Below are positions 8,736 through 17,087 of a stretch of 40,094 nt of DNA, piece by piece (positions within the stretch are counted from its first letter, which is position 1; each line of letters opens with the position of its first letter). Both the position numbers and the translations under genes were made by a program. The DNA lies in assembly GCF_020164475.1 (NCBI RefSeq), contig NZ_JAIQWX010000048.1:1-40094 (forward strand). Direction: 5' to 3'. The stretch is from Pseudomonas sp. REP124. Lineage in GTDB: Bacteria; Pseudomonadota; Gammaproteobacteria; Pseudomonadales; Pseudomonadaceae. Under the pieces are notes generated by a model. The model worked only from the letters and a program-made list of their open reading frames with translations, was not told the origin of the DNA and made no database searches.

Positions 8736-9854
8736 TCAGGCTTGGGTGCCCACAGGCATCGTGTAAGTATCTGGAAGCTCACGATCGAAAATTTCGTTCG
8801 CCCATAACATCACGATCATTTCACTCTCGCCAATGTTCGTGATGTCGTGGGTCCAGCCAGGTACAGTTTCGACAATTTCCGGCGTATCCCCATTTGTAAA
8901 AAGCTCGTAGAACTCCCCTGATACGATGTTACGGAAGCGGAAACAGGCATTCCCTTTAATTACCAAAAACTTCTCTGTTTTCGTGTGATGGTAATGGCCA
9001 CCGCGGGTGATACCCGGATGGGCAGTGAAATAAGAAAACTGACCTGAATCTTTAGTTTTGAGCATCTCCACAAAGACACCACGTGTGTCTCCATACTTTG
9101 GAACCTCGTAAGTAAAATCCTTAGGAGGCAGATAGCTGAGGTAGGTGGAGTACAGAGCACGAACCAAACCTGTCCCTACTCGCTCAGCAATCATCGATTG
9201 CCGACTTTCCTTAAATGCACGCAACTGTGTAGCCAATTCGCCGACTGTAATTGAAAACTGTGGCTCGACAACAACAAAGGGATCGCCAGATACTTTTCCA
9301 TCCATGACAGAAATAAAGCAGTTAATAACATCATCAATATAAACTAGGGGAATATTCGCATTTGCATCATTTATGCTTATAGGTAGGCAGTTAACGATGT
9401 TATGGCAGAATGTCGCAACAGCAGAATTATAATTAGGTCGCGCCCATTTCCCAAAGACATTAGGCAATCTGAACAAATGTACTTGGCTATTACTCTTGGC
9501 AGAAAGACTCAACAACGCTTCCTCAGCATTTCGTTTACTGGAACCATATGCATGGTTCGATTCTGCTTGTATAGAGGATGTATAGAGCAAAGGGATGTTT
9601 CGACCTGTTCTAGCGACAGCAGAACACAAAGTCTTCGTCAGATCGGTATTCCCAACTTTAAAGTCTTCGACATTTTCAGGACGATTGACCCCGGCCAAAT
9701 GGAAAATAAAATCCACTTCTGATACCAATGACGGTAACTGGGAGACGTCGTCTTCTCGACAAAACTTCCGCACCTCAACATCATTTCGTTCATTTAGATG
9801 AGCGAGTAGATTTTTACCGACGAATCCGTTGGCACCGGTGATCAATACTTTCAT
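8736..9854 (-). CDS. fnlB: UDP-L-FucNAc pathway 4-reductase/3-epimerase
   Basis: A 372-residue two-domain enzyme. The N-terminal SDR has GANGFVG (7-13) with Tyr103 and Lys107 (YGSSK). The C-terminal cupin-like domain (about 283-360) is rich in histidines, including GGHYHHTKTEKF. FnlB/WbjC acts after FnlA, reducing C-4 and epimerising C-3 to make UDP-N-acetyl-L-pneumosamine. The start has GAGGAA six bases upstream and lies three bases after the fnlA stop. Domain layout and length match the family. This is the only member of the trio with a cupin tail. Confidence 0.93.
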   Translation of the reverse strand: MKVLITGANGFVGKNLLAHLNERNDVEVRKFCREDDVSQLPSLVSEVDFIFHLAGVNRPENVEDFKVGNTDLTKTLCSAVARTGRNIPLLYTSSIQAESNHAYGSSKRNAEEALLSLSAKSNSQVHLFRLPNVFGKWARPNYNSAVATFCHNIVNCLPISINDANANIPLVYIDDVINCFISVMDGKVSGDPFVVVEPQFSITVGELATQLRAFKESRQSMIAERVGTGLVRALYSTYLSYLPPKDFTYEVPKYGDTRGVFVEMLKTKDSGQFSYFTAHPGITRGGHYHHTKTEKFLVIKGNACFRFRNIVSGEFYELFTNGDTPEIVETVPGWTHDITNIGESEMIVMLWANEIFDRELPDTYTMPVGTQA

Positions 9855-9857
9855 GCC

Positions 9858-10892
9858 TTATTCCTCGGGTGTCGCAAATTCACCGCGCTGAATCGCGCGC
9901 ATGAAATCTAATTTCAGTAATAAATTTTGCATTCCCTCAACGTCAAGCCGTTCGGTATTGTGGGAGTTGTAATCTTCCATAGTGGAAATCTTTTCCTCAC
10001 CTTGCTCAACAAATTTACTGTAATTCAAATCACGCAAATCTGGAGGAACACGGAAGTAGGCCCCCATGTCTTCAGCACAAGCCATCTCTTCACGACTTAG
10101 TAAAGCCTCGTAAAGTTTTTCGCCGTGACGTGTTCCGATGATTTGGATGGGATGCTCGGGTTGTCCGAGCATCGCCGTCAACGCCCGGGCGAGTGTCTCT
10201 ACTGTGGCAGCAGGGGCTTTCTGGACAAAGAGGTCACCATTGTTACCATTCTCAAAAGCGTACAAAACCAGATCAACGGCATCCGCCAGCGTCATCATGA
10301 AGCGTGTCATGTTGGGATCAGTAATTGACAGGGATTTACCTGCGCGAATCTGCTCAATGAACAGAGGGATCACAGACCCACGAGATGCCATGACATTCCC
10401 GTAGCGAGTGCCACAGATGACGGTCTTAGACTCGTCCACATTGCGGGACTTGGCTACCATCACTTTTTCCATCATGGCTTTGGAGATGCCCATGGCGTTG
10501 ATGGGATATACAGCCTTATCGGTACTCAGACAAACAACGCGTTTGACTTCGTTCTGGATCGCGGCTTCAAGAACGTTATCGGTCCCAATAACATTAGTCT
10601 TGACGGCTTCCATCGGATGAAACTCACAGGACGGAACCTGCTTGAGCGCTGCAGCGTGAAAAATATAGTCAACACCGCGGGTAGCATTCAAAACGCTTTG
10701 GTAATCGCGCACATCACCAATATAGAATTTCAGCTTCGGGTTGCTGTACCGCTTGCGCATGTCATCTTGTTTCTTTTCGTCACGGCTGAAAATGCGAATT
10801 TCGGCAATATCGGTGTCGAGGAAACGCTTCAAGACTGCGTTACCGAACGAACCTGTACCACCAGAGATAAGAAGTTTTTTTCCACTAAACAT
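9858..10892 (-). CDS. fnlA: UDP-GlcNAc 4,6-dehydratase/5-epimerase
   Basis: First enzyme of UDP-L-FucNAc synthesis (FnlA/WbjB/CapE family, 344 residues, the usual length). It is a soluble single-domain SDR with SGGTGSFG (10-17) and the active-site block STDKAVYPINAMGISK, where Met replaces the usual Tyr as in CapE and WbjB. It converts UDP-GlcNAc to 4-keto-6-deoxy-sugars with inversion at C-5, giving the L-series, whereas WbpM in the same operon keeps the D-series. Both enzymes would compete for UDP-GlcNAc. It follows the hisF-like gene by 32 bases and is three bases from fnlB. Confidence 0.94.
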   Translation of the reverse strand: MFSGKKLLISGGTGSFGNAVLKRFLDTDIAEIRIFSRDEKKQDDMRKRYSNPKLKFYIGDVRDYQSVLNATRGVDYIFHAAALKQVPSCEFHPMEAVKTNVIGTDNVLEAAIQNEVKRVVCLSTDKAVYPINAMGISKAMMEKVMVAKSRNVDESKTVICGTRYGNVMASRGSVIPLFIEQIRAGKSLSITDPNMTRFMMTLADAVDLVLYAFENGNNGDLFVQKAPAATVETLARALTAMLGQPEHPIQIIGTRHGEKLYEALLSREEMACAEDMGAYFRVPPDLRDLNYSKFVEQGEEKISTMEDYNSHNTERLDVEGMQNLLLKLDFMRAIQRGEFATPEE

Positions 10893-10924
10893 AATGACCT
10901 ACCCTTGCCGCGAACCAGGCAATG

Positions 10925-11707
10925 TTACTTAGTTCGTAATGCTGAATAAATTAGCTCGTCTTTTTGCTGTGCACTTGGGTAGCTAATCAGAACGGCACGG
11001 TACGCCCCCTTGAAAACGAAAAAACTACCGGCTGCAATCCCCACTACACCACACGCATCGACCACATTGCGCATGTCGCCAAGCGATCCACCTCCGCCCA
11101 GAATCGTAATGGGTATGTGGACCGTCTGACGAAGCTTCTGGGCTAGATCGATATCATAGCCCTTCATTCGACCGTCGTTTTCAATGGAATTTATAACTAT
11201 TTCACCGGCGCCAAGTTTCTCTACTTCCAGGGCAACATCAAGAACGTTCCGCTTGGTATTACGAGTTCCATTATGCGTCCAGACATCGCAGGCCTTGCTC
11301 AGCATCCGAGACTTATAATCGAGCACGACGACAACACTTTGACTCCCAATTTCTTCGGCGATTTGGGTGATCAGCGCGGGGTTATCCAGGGCAGCCGAAC
11401 TGATAGCGACCTTTTCGACGCCCAACGCAATAATTTCTTTCGCCTGTTTCGCCGTACGTATACCACCACCGTAGCAAAGAGGCATTCGGCATTCAGCGGC
11501 CAGATTTGCTATTTGCTTGTAATTAGGCTCAGCATTATTAACCGTAGCATCAATATCAATAACAATCAGTTCGTCAGCTTCTTTCTCATTGAAGATTTTC
11601 ACGGCGTTAATTGGATCACCAACATATTTGGGATCCTTAAACTTCACTGTCTTAACTAGCCCGCCATCTTGAATCAAAAGACATGGAATAATTCGTGGTC
11701 TTAGCAT
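10925..11707 (-). CDS. wbuZ: HisF-like subunit of sugar amidotransferase (WbuZ/HisF2)
   Basis: A 260-residue TIM-barrel protein related to imidazole-glycerol-phosphate synthase HisF. It begins RIIPCLLIQDGGLVKTVKF. In true HisF the catalytic aspartate follows Cys9-Leu10; here residue 11 is Leu, so it is unlikely to be a working histidine enzyme. The second aspartate region survives as VVVLDYK. Such copies sit beside a HisH-like glutaminase and a WbpG/WbuX ligase in loci for acetamidino sugars. By analogy it passes ammonia from the glutaminase. It lies one base after the hisH-like gene and before fnlA, the same order as wbuX-wbuY-wbuZ-fnlABC in enterobacterial L-FucNAm loci. Confidence 0.9.
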   Translation of the reverse strand: MLRPRIIPCLLIQDGGLVKTVKFKDPKYVGDPINAVKIFNEKEADELIVIDIDATVNNAEPNYKQIANLAAECRMPLCYGGGIRTAKQAKEIIALGVEKVAISSAALDNPALITQIAEEIGSQSVVVVLDYKSRMLSKACDVWTHNGTRNTKRNVLDVALEVEKLGAGEIVINSIENDGRMKGYDIDLAQKLRQTVHIPITILGGGGSLGDMRNVVDACGVVGIAAGSFFVFKGAYRAVLISYPSAQQKDELIYSALRTK

Positions 11708-11708
11708 T

Positions 11709-12323
11709 TCATAGTTCCGCGAAATTTTTCAGTAGGCCCACCCCGAAGTGGTGGCTCTTTTCGGGATGAAACTGGACGCCATACACGTTATCCGCACGGA
11801 CAGCACAGCTAAAATCCAATCCATAGTTAGAAGATGCAGCGATGTGTTCAGAATTCAAGCATTCGAAAAAGTAAGAGTGAAGGAAGTAGAAACGAGCTTC
11901 TTCTTCGAAGCCCTTGAAAAGGGAATTATTCAATGAAGGCGAAACATCATTCCACCCCATATGAGGCAATGGCAAATCCGATAACTCCGGAACAGCTTTG
12001 AACGACCGAACCTTCCCAGGGACCCAACCCAAACCAGGCAGCGATCCTTCCTCACTGCTGTCGGAGAGAATCTGCATACCGACGCATATTCCCAGCACAG
12101 GAATCTTCGATTCCACTACGAGGTTATCCAACACTGGCCGCATGCCTGACGCGTCAAGACGTTCGATCGCATGGTCAAATGCCCCGACTCCGGGCAAGAT
12201 TATCTTAGAGGCAGCTTCGAGTTCGGCTGCACATTTCGCTACAGCCACAGGAATATGTAATCGCCGGTAAACATTGACGAACGCCTGAATATTTCCCAAA
12301 CCATAATCTACGATTGTGATCAT
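11709..12323 (-). CDS. wbuY: HisH-like glutamine amidotransferase subunit (WbuY/HisH2)
   Basis: A 204-residue class-I glutaminase with the full triad: nucleophile Cys80 in LGICVGMQ and His186/Glu188 in FHPEKS. It should release ammonia from glutamine for its HisF-like partner and the WbuX/WbpG ligase. Its ATG overlaps the wbuX stop by four bases (ATGA), and its stop lies one base before wbuZ, so the three are translated together. The family resemblance to HisH is strong, but location in an O-antigen operon without other his genes and with an altered HisF partner points to sugar amidination rather than histidine synthesis. Confidence 0.9.
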   Translation of the reverse strand: MITIVDYGLGNIQAFVNVYRRLHIPVAVAKCAAELEAASKIILPGVGAFDHAIERLDASGMRPVLDNLVVESKIPVLGICVGMQILSDSSEEGSLPGLGWVPGKVRSFKAVPELSDLPLPHMGWNDVSPSLNNSLFKGFEEEARFYFLHSYFFECLNSEHIAASSNYGLDFSCAVRADNVYGVQFHPEKSHHFGVGLLKNFAEL

Positions 12324-13462
12324 CTGAAGAGTCTTCTTTCCAAACCAAGTGCGCTTAGCACCCGAGAGCCGATCCCGATGAGGAAGCGCTTGTTTTTGTA
12401 GTCAAGACACGTCTTGTTATGACCTTCAAAAATGCTCTGAAGCTCTGGGACAGTCAAGTCTAATTTATGAGCCACATATTCAAATTCGGATTGCAGAAAT
12501 TTCTCATCCAGTTCAGGCTTGGCAATACGTTCCAACGCGGCGTCACGTGTTAATTGACCGGTCATGATGAGGCTCGAAAAATGCGCCCGACGCTTTTCGT
12601 ATCCGAATTTTCGAGGCATCCAATAATCTTCGTAAAAACGGGTGAACCTCGATTCGTGGTGTTTGTGTTGGAAGCGCTTCCAGCCGAACAACCGTTCTAG
12701 GGTCTCCTCAGCCTCACTTTTTATATAAGGCAGCAAATTCAAAGGACGAACCACTTGCATACCCAAGACGTAGCGATAGTAAATTTTGTAGGACAACACA
12801 TCGACAATCGGAAAACTTTTCAGTTTCCGCGAGCCGAATTTATTATGTATGTCATTAATAAGTATCTTATCAATACCTGGATAAGCGCCCCACTCTTCGG
12901 GCTCACGACAGCACTCGGTTGAATAGTTCCCCCCTGTCAATACATACTTGATCTTATGAGCCTTAGCAAACTTATACAGGCCAGAAAAGAATGCCGTGTC
13001 TTGAGGAATGTCCTGATCCGGAACTTGAGACTTCAAGAACGCAACCTGCAAACTCTTCATCTCTTCCCAGTTGATTACTTCGGTATAAAGGTCCAAACCC
13101 AGACCATCAACAAGCTTTTCGATATTCCCGACGGCCTGATCAGTATTCCAGCCAGCATCCACGTGAAAAAGCAGAGGTCTGAGACCCATTTTTTCTTTTG
13201 CGACATATACAAGATAAGAGCTGTCAAGCCCACCACTTAGACCGATGATGCAGTCAAACTCCTTACCCTCACCTTCTTTTCTAATTTTATCTGCAATTTT
13301 CATCAACTCGGCTTCGCCGATTGATCCAGTGTCCCAATTCGGACGGATATTATTCTCAAAATTCAAGCAATATTCGCATTGACCATCTTGCGAAAAAGTC
13401 AGGTTAGGATCACTGGTATCCATAATGCATGTGCGGCAAATGTTGTATTTCTTCAGACTCAT
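12320..13462 (-). CDS. wbuX: N-acetyl sugar amidotransferase, WbpG/WbuX family
   Basis: A 380-residue ATP-pyrophosphatase-type ligase needed to turn an N-acetyl into an acetamidino group on a nucleotide sugar. Four cysteines form two CxxC pairs at the N-terminus (Cys9/Cys12 and Cys29/Cys32), suggesting a metal site. The PP-loop SGGLDSS is at 76-82, and GGNYSTECCREPEEWG follows later. ATP should activate the acetamido oxygen, with ammonia supplied by the HisH/HisF-like pair encoded next. The start has AAGG upstream. The likely substrate is the L-FucNAc branch because of gene order, but GlcNAc(3NAc)A made by WbpABDE is a real alternative, as WbpG acts on a related 3-acetamido uronic acid in P. 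aeruginosa O5. Confidence 0.9.
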   Translation of the reverse strand: MSLKKYNICRTCIMDTSDPNLTFSQDGQCEYCLNFENNIRPNWDTGSIGEAELMKIADKIRKEGEGKEFDCIIGLSGGLDSSYLVYVAKEKMGLRPLLFHVDAGWNTDQAVGNIEKLVDGLGLDLYTEVINWEEMKSLQVAFLKSQVPDQDIPQDTAFFSGLYKFAKAHKIKYVLTGGNYSTECCREPEEWGAYPGIDKILINDIHNKFGSRKLKSFPIVDVLSYKIYYRYVLGMQVVRPLNLLPYIKSEAEETLERLFGWKRFQHKHHESRFTRFYEDYWMPRKFGYEKRRAHFSSLIMTGQLTRDAALERIAKPELDEKFLQSEFEYVAHKLDLTVPELQSIFEGHNKTCLDYKNKRFLIGIGSRVLSALGLERRLFR

Positions 13463-13493
13463 AAAGCACCTTAAGCATCCACGAATTCCGCTC

Positions 13494-14387
13494 TCACCAG
13501 CCAGAGAGAAGACCGTACAGTTTTTTACGAAGATTATAGAAGAAGCTGTTGCAAGCCGATAGTGCTCTCAGTCTGTTGACCAAACTGGTGTTCGAAAGCA
13601 GAATGCCTAGCATATCGCCCTTCGAACGGCTCGATTCGCATCTGACTTTTTGGTATAGCTCGTCCCTGGATGCGTTTGAAAGTTCTGAAGCGTGTCTGTC
13701 GTAAAACAAACCGATTGCAGCCATCCTTGGGGTTAATTTCCTGTTATAGGTGGGGAAGTCTACTAGCATATTAATGCTGTTCCCGCTATGAACCCGCCAC
13801 ATGCAACCAACAATGTCCGAGTGAACCACGGTCCAATCGACAAAATGAGTGACCGCCAACTCCATCCACGTATCTTCATTCGGCAGTGACTCAGGTACTG
13901 GGAAGATCTTTGAAACGACCTGCCGGCTCATCATGTAAGAGACACCCGTCAAGCCGCCTTGGCCCGCGCGCTTGGGCACAAGATGACCATCAAATTTTTT
14001 ATTTTCAGAAAGAGTGATCAGCTTGCAAAGCCCGACAACTGCTTCGTGCTCGCTGCAGCCGGCTACCATGGAGAAGCGCGCGGCCAGACTCCCCTCGGGC
14101 ATGAGATCGTCACCTGCATAGATGCAAGTAAATCTGCCCGTCGCGTGTTGCACGCCAAAATTAAACGCAGAACACTTACCTGACTTAGGATTTTTCAACA
14201 ATCGTAGATTTGTATACTCAGCAGCCAACGTTTGAAGAATATTATAAGTTTCATCGGTGGAGCCGTCATCCACCACAATCAACTCAAAACTTAAACCTTG
14301 TTGCCTGAGTATACTGAGCATCGCAGACTGGACGTATTTTTCTTCATTTTTAACTGCAACGACTACACTAACATTAAGGTCACTCAT
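13494..14387 (-). CDS. GT2 family glycosyltransferase
   Basis: A soluble GT-A glycosyltransferase of 297 residues. It opens with SVVVAVKNEEKYV, has the nucleotide-binding DDGSTD at 40-45 and a DxD-like GDD at 92-94. The ATG at 14387 is chosen because AGGAG lies five bases upstream; an in-frame start nine codons earlier overlaps the polymerase gene. It is the only other cytoplasmic glycosyltransferase in the operon besides WbuB, so it most likely adds the third sugar, plausibly GlcNAc(3NAc)A. The acceptor and linkage cannot be inferred from sequence. Confidence 0.88.
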   Translation of the reverse strand: MSDLNVSVVVAVKNEEKYVQSAMLSILRQQGLSFELIVVDDGSTDETYNILQTLAAEYTNLRLLKNPKSGKCSAFNFGVQHATGRFTCIYAGDDLMPEGSLAARFSMVAGCSEHEAVVGLCKLITLSENKKFDGHLVPKRAGQGGLTGVSYMMSRQVVSKIFPVPESLPNEDTWMELAVTHFVDWTVVHSDIVGCMWRVHSGNSINMLVDFPTYNRKLTPRMAAIGLFYDRHASELSNASRDELYQKVRCESSRSKGDMLGILLSNTSLVNRLRALSACNSFFYNLRKKLYGLLSGW

Positions 14388-14410
14388 GTGAGCTCCTATT
14401 ATCGAATATT

Positions 14411-15649
14411 TCAATACGCACTATTGAGTTTATTTTCGCCTGTGGTTTTAGCCCGAACACTTAAAAAGAAGTTTGCAAAAAACATGAGCAAATATCCGTT
14501 ACTCAATAGTGTTCCAATCAAGCCACCTGTAAACAAACCCAGAAAATAGATCAGCCATAAAGCCTTGAATGCATCATCCTCTGACTTTCTGAACCAGCGA
14601 AACGTTTGGCCGACAAAAAATGAATAAAGCCAGACACCAAGCCATCCAAAATTTGCAAACCCCTCGGTAAAGAAGACGGCGTTCGAATTTGCCGTGTCAT
14701 TCCATCCCCATTCGTATTCAAAAACCAGTTTTTCCAAGTAGACACGATCTAGGGAAAACAATGCAGAAAAGAAAGTACTTGTAGCTCCCAGCAATGGAAG
14801 ATCATCAAACTGTTGCTTCAAGACCACCAAAGTATCTGCGGCAGTGAACATCGGAACCGCAACAATGCGCCATACGAGGTGATCAATTGCTCCCGAAGGT
14901 AAATACTTTGAGCTATAGAACTCCGGGGCAGAAACTCCACCACTTTGTGTGACAGCGGTAGAATCAGCGGTACCGCCCATGGCCAGCAACGTCACAAGGT
15001 ATAAAACCCCGGCGCACGCGACAACGAGGATTACTGCGGTAGCAAAACTGATTTTTTTGCGTTGCGACGCGATATAAAACAATGGCAAAAGCGCATTCAA
15101 AAAAAGTGCTTTTTGTAAGAAACTGACCGAGTAGCCAAAGAAAATCAGCAGAAACACATAGCGATACTTATGTTTATCGATAAACATTCTTGCGAGACTA
15201 TAGGGTAGAAATGCGCTGACAAATATCGTGCTGACATATATCAGCGCGACCTCTGCGCCTTCCCTGCCTTTCAAAAAGGCCCCTCGCTGAACGCTCAGTT
15301 CATCAGTGTCAGCCCCTGATATTGCCGAAAGAATGGGAATGGCTGGGGCTGTATATAAGGTAATGAAAAGAAAGAAGATAAAAACGAACCAAACAAAAAA
15401 GTGCACAGTATTTGGTGGGATTCTGATTCTTATCGCATGAGGCCTGAAGCGCGAGTCAAATAGAGGAACACTGTAACCTACCAGAACACTGACGATGGCG
15501 AAGAATGTCATGAACGCCAACTTCAGAAAGTACTCACTTGGCAACAAAGCGAAATTAACAAAAAGGGGGAGCCACATGTACACCAACGACACCGCAAGCA
15601 CAAACAAAAACACAGCTATTCGGGTGCTTGTTAAATTATAAAAAAACAT
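14411..15649 (-). CDS. wzy: O-antigen polymerase-like membrane protein (Wzy)
   Basis: A 412-residue protein with roughly ten to twelve membrane segments and a large central hydrophilic loop (about 220-290), the layout of Wzy O-antigen polymerases. Wzy proteins share little sequence, so the call rests on topology and on position next to wzx and glycosyltransferases. The ATG at 15649 is preceded by AGAGG five bases upstream. It would join lipid-linked repeats on the periplasmic side, with Wzz setting chain length. The C-terminus overlaps the upstream in-frame codons of the GT2 gene. A different membrane enzyme cannot be excluded, but no other polymerase candidate is present in the operon. Confidence 0.75.
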   Translation of the reverse strand: MFFYNLTSTRIAVFLFVLAVSLVYMWLPLFVNFALLPSEYFLKLAFMTFFAIVSVLVGYSVPLFDSRFRPHAIRIRIPPNTVHFFVWFVFIFFLFITLYTAPAIPILSAISGADTDELSVQRGAFLKGREGAEVALIYVSTIFVSAFLPYSLARMFIDKHKYRYVFLLIFFGYSVSFLQKALFLNALLPLFYIASQRKKISFATAVILVVACAGVLYLVTLLAMGGTADSTAVTQSGGVSAPEFYSSKYLPSGAIDHLVWRIVAVPMFTAADTLVVLKQQFDDLPLLGATSTFFSALFSLDRVYLEKLVFEYEWGWNDTANSNAVFFTEGFANFGWLGVWLYSFFVGQTFRWFRKSEDDAFKALWLIYFLGLFTGGLIGTLLSNGYLLMFFANFFLSVRAKTTGENKLNSAY

Positions 15650-15664
15650 GAACACCTCTGGACA

Positions 15665-17029
15665 TCAAATAAAGCGCAGACGCGCGACATACATAATAGC
15701 TGCTAAAAACAACGCAACTGCAACGCCAATAATGTATTTTACTCTACAAAGAAAATCCCAAATTCTCACTTGCGTCACATTCATTACAATTATCAAGTAA
15801 ACAGTGTAGAAAACAAAACCCGTGACCGCGTAAACCTCAGTTAGCTTGCTTGGAATCCACAATGCGGTAATCGCGACAGTTCCAACTCGTAGCAATAGAC
15901 CACAAAATTGCAAATACATCGCGATCGGTTGATTATTGGTGATATGGAGAGCCATGGAGATTGGAGAAGCCAGCAATTGCATAGCAATCCAGGGAACCAT
16001 GTACAAGATAATTACCCCCGCCCGCTGCCATTGCTCTCCAAAGATAATCGGGAATACGAATGGTGCCATTGCACCTGCTGCAACCAGTGGAATAATACCC
16101 ACTTTGACTAAGCCTAAAAGTGTATCTAATGTAAAGTTGGAAAGCTGACCTGCTCGTTGCATCTCTGGAGCTTTAGATAGATAAACTTGGGAGACTGCTC
16201 CTCCAACAAGGCCTATTGGAGCCTGCATGAGTTGCATGGCCAAAAGAAGGTATCCAGCCTCCGGGCCCGCAGCCAGGCTCGCGATAAGAATTACGGGGAC
16301 TTGAATTGCGGCGTTATTCGCAAGCCCTTCGAGCATAGAGTACTTTGGAAATCGATCGTACTTCTTGAAGAGCCTCCTCATTTTGTGGAGCTCAACGCCA
16401 CTTAATGAGCTTTTATCCAAAAAATAGCTCTTTTTTGCTAACCCGACCGCACCAGCCCCATTATTTATCGTTTGCCCAAGAATGAGACCCAACGGGGTGC
16501 TTGCAAAAAAACCATATAGAATTTGAACTGACGCTGCGCCGAAGGCTTGTTGCACTTTAGTTTTTGCTATATCTGAAAACCTTTTCTTTCGGCCAGTCCA
16601 AAATTGCAATGCGCTGTAGCTACCGGAAAAAAAAATTCCGACAGGCAAGACCCACAGATAGTATTGAAGATTTGGCCGGCCAAACAATAGTGAGAGATAC
16701 TCGGAAAAAAAATACACCACTAACGCAATGAGCGTACCACTAAGTGCCGACGATACTATGGCTAAAAAAAGTACATTTATCGCGTCAACATCATCCTCAG
16801 GGATCGGAATGGCCAATTCAAATCTTAGTGTTGCCGCAACAGAAATGACGCTTAGCAATGCCAAGTACACCGATAAGACGCTGAAATCTTCTGGTGTGTA
16901 AAGCCTAGTCAGTAACGGAAGTACACAAAGCATTATTATCTGGGCCACAGCTGTACCGCCAATCAGCACGCTTACGGCCCTGACAAAATCACTCGCTTTA
17001 TACCTCTCCATCTTTTTCCAGAATCGCAT
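15665..17029 (-). CDS. wzx: O-unit flippase (Wzx)
   Basis: A 454-residue polytopic protein with about twelve to fourteen membrane segments and the polysaccharide-flippase N-terminus (VRAVSVLIGGTAVAQIIMLCVLPLLTRLY...). Wzx moves undecaprenyl-linked O-units across the inner membrane. The start is uncertain: ATG at 17029 is used, ATG at 17011 (MERYKASDF) has GGAAAAAG upstream and may be the true one, and a TTG at 17041 is open as well. It lies 15 bases upstream of wzy, so the two export and polymerisation functions are adjacent. Confidence 0.9.
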   Translation of the reverse strand: MRFWKKMERYKASDFVRAVSVLIGGTAVAQIIMLCVLPLLTRLYTPEDFSVLSVYLALLSVISVAATLRFELAIPIPEDDVDAINVLFLAIVSSALSGTLIALVVYFFSEYLSLLFGRPNLQYYLWVLPVGIFFSGSYSALQFWTGRKKRFSDIAKTKVQQAFGAASVQILYGFFASTPLGLILGQTINNGAGAVGLAKKSYFLDKSSLSGVELHKMRRLFKKYDRFPKYSMLEGLANNAAIQVPVILIASLAAGPEAGYLLLAMQLMQAPIGLVGGAVSQVYLSKAPEMQRAGQLSNFTLDTLLGLVKVGIIPLVAAGAMAPFVFPIIFGEQWQRAGVIILYMVPWIAMQLLASPISMALHITNNQPIAMYLQFCGLLLRVGTVAITALWIPSKLTEVYAVTGFVFYTVYLIIVMNVTQVRIWDFLCRVKYIIGVAVALFLAAIMYVARLRFI

Positions 17030-17087
17030 CACCACACTCAATACTCAAAAAAAATCGCCATGCACTGATCAACTATTGCCAATAAGT

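Noticed and set aside
10925..12323. Reading hisH and hisF here as histidine biosynthesis genes
   Set aside because: The HisF copy lacks the first catalytic aspartate, no other his pathway genes of that operon are present, and both are locked into a sugar amidotransferase block.
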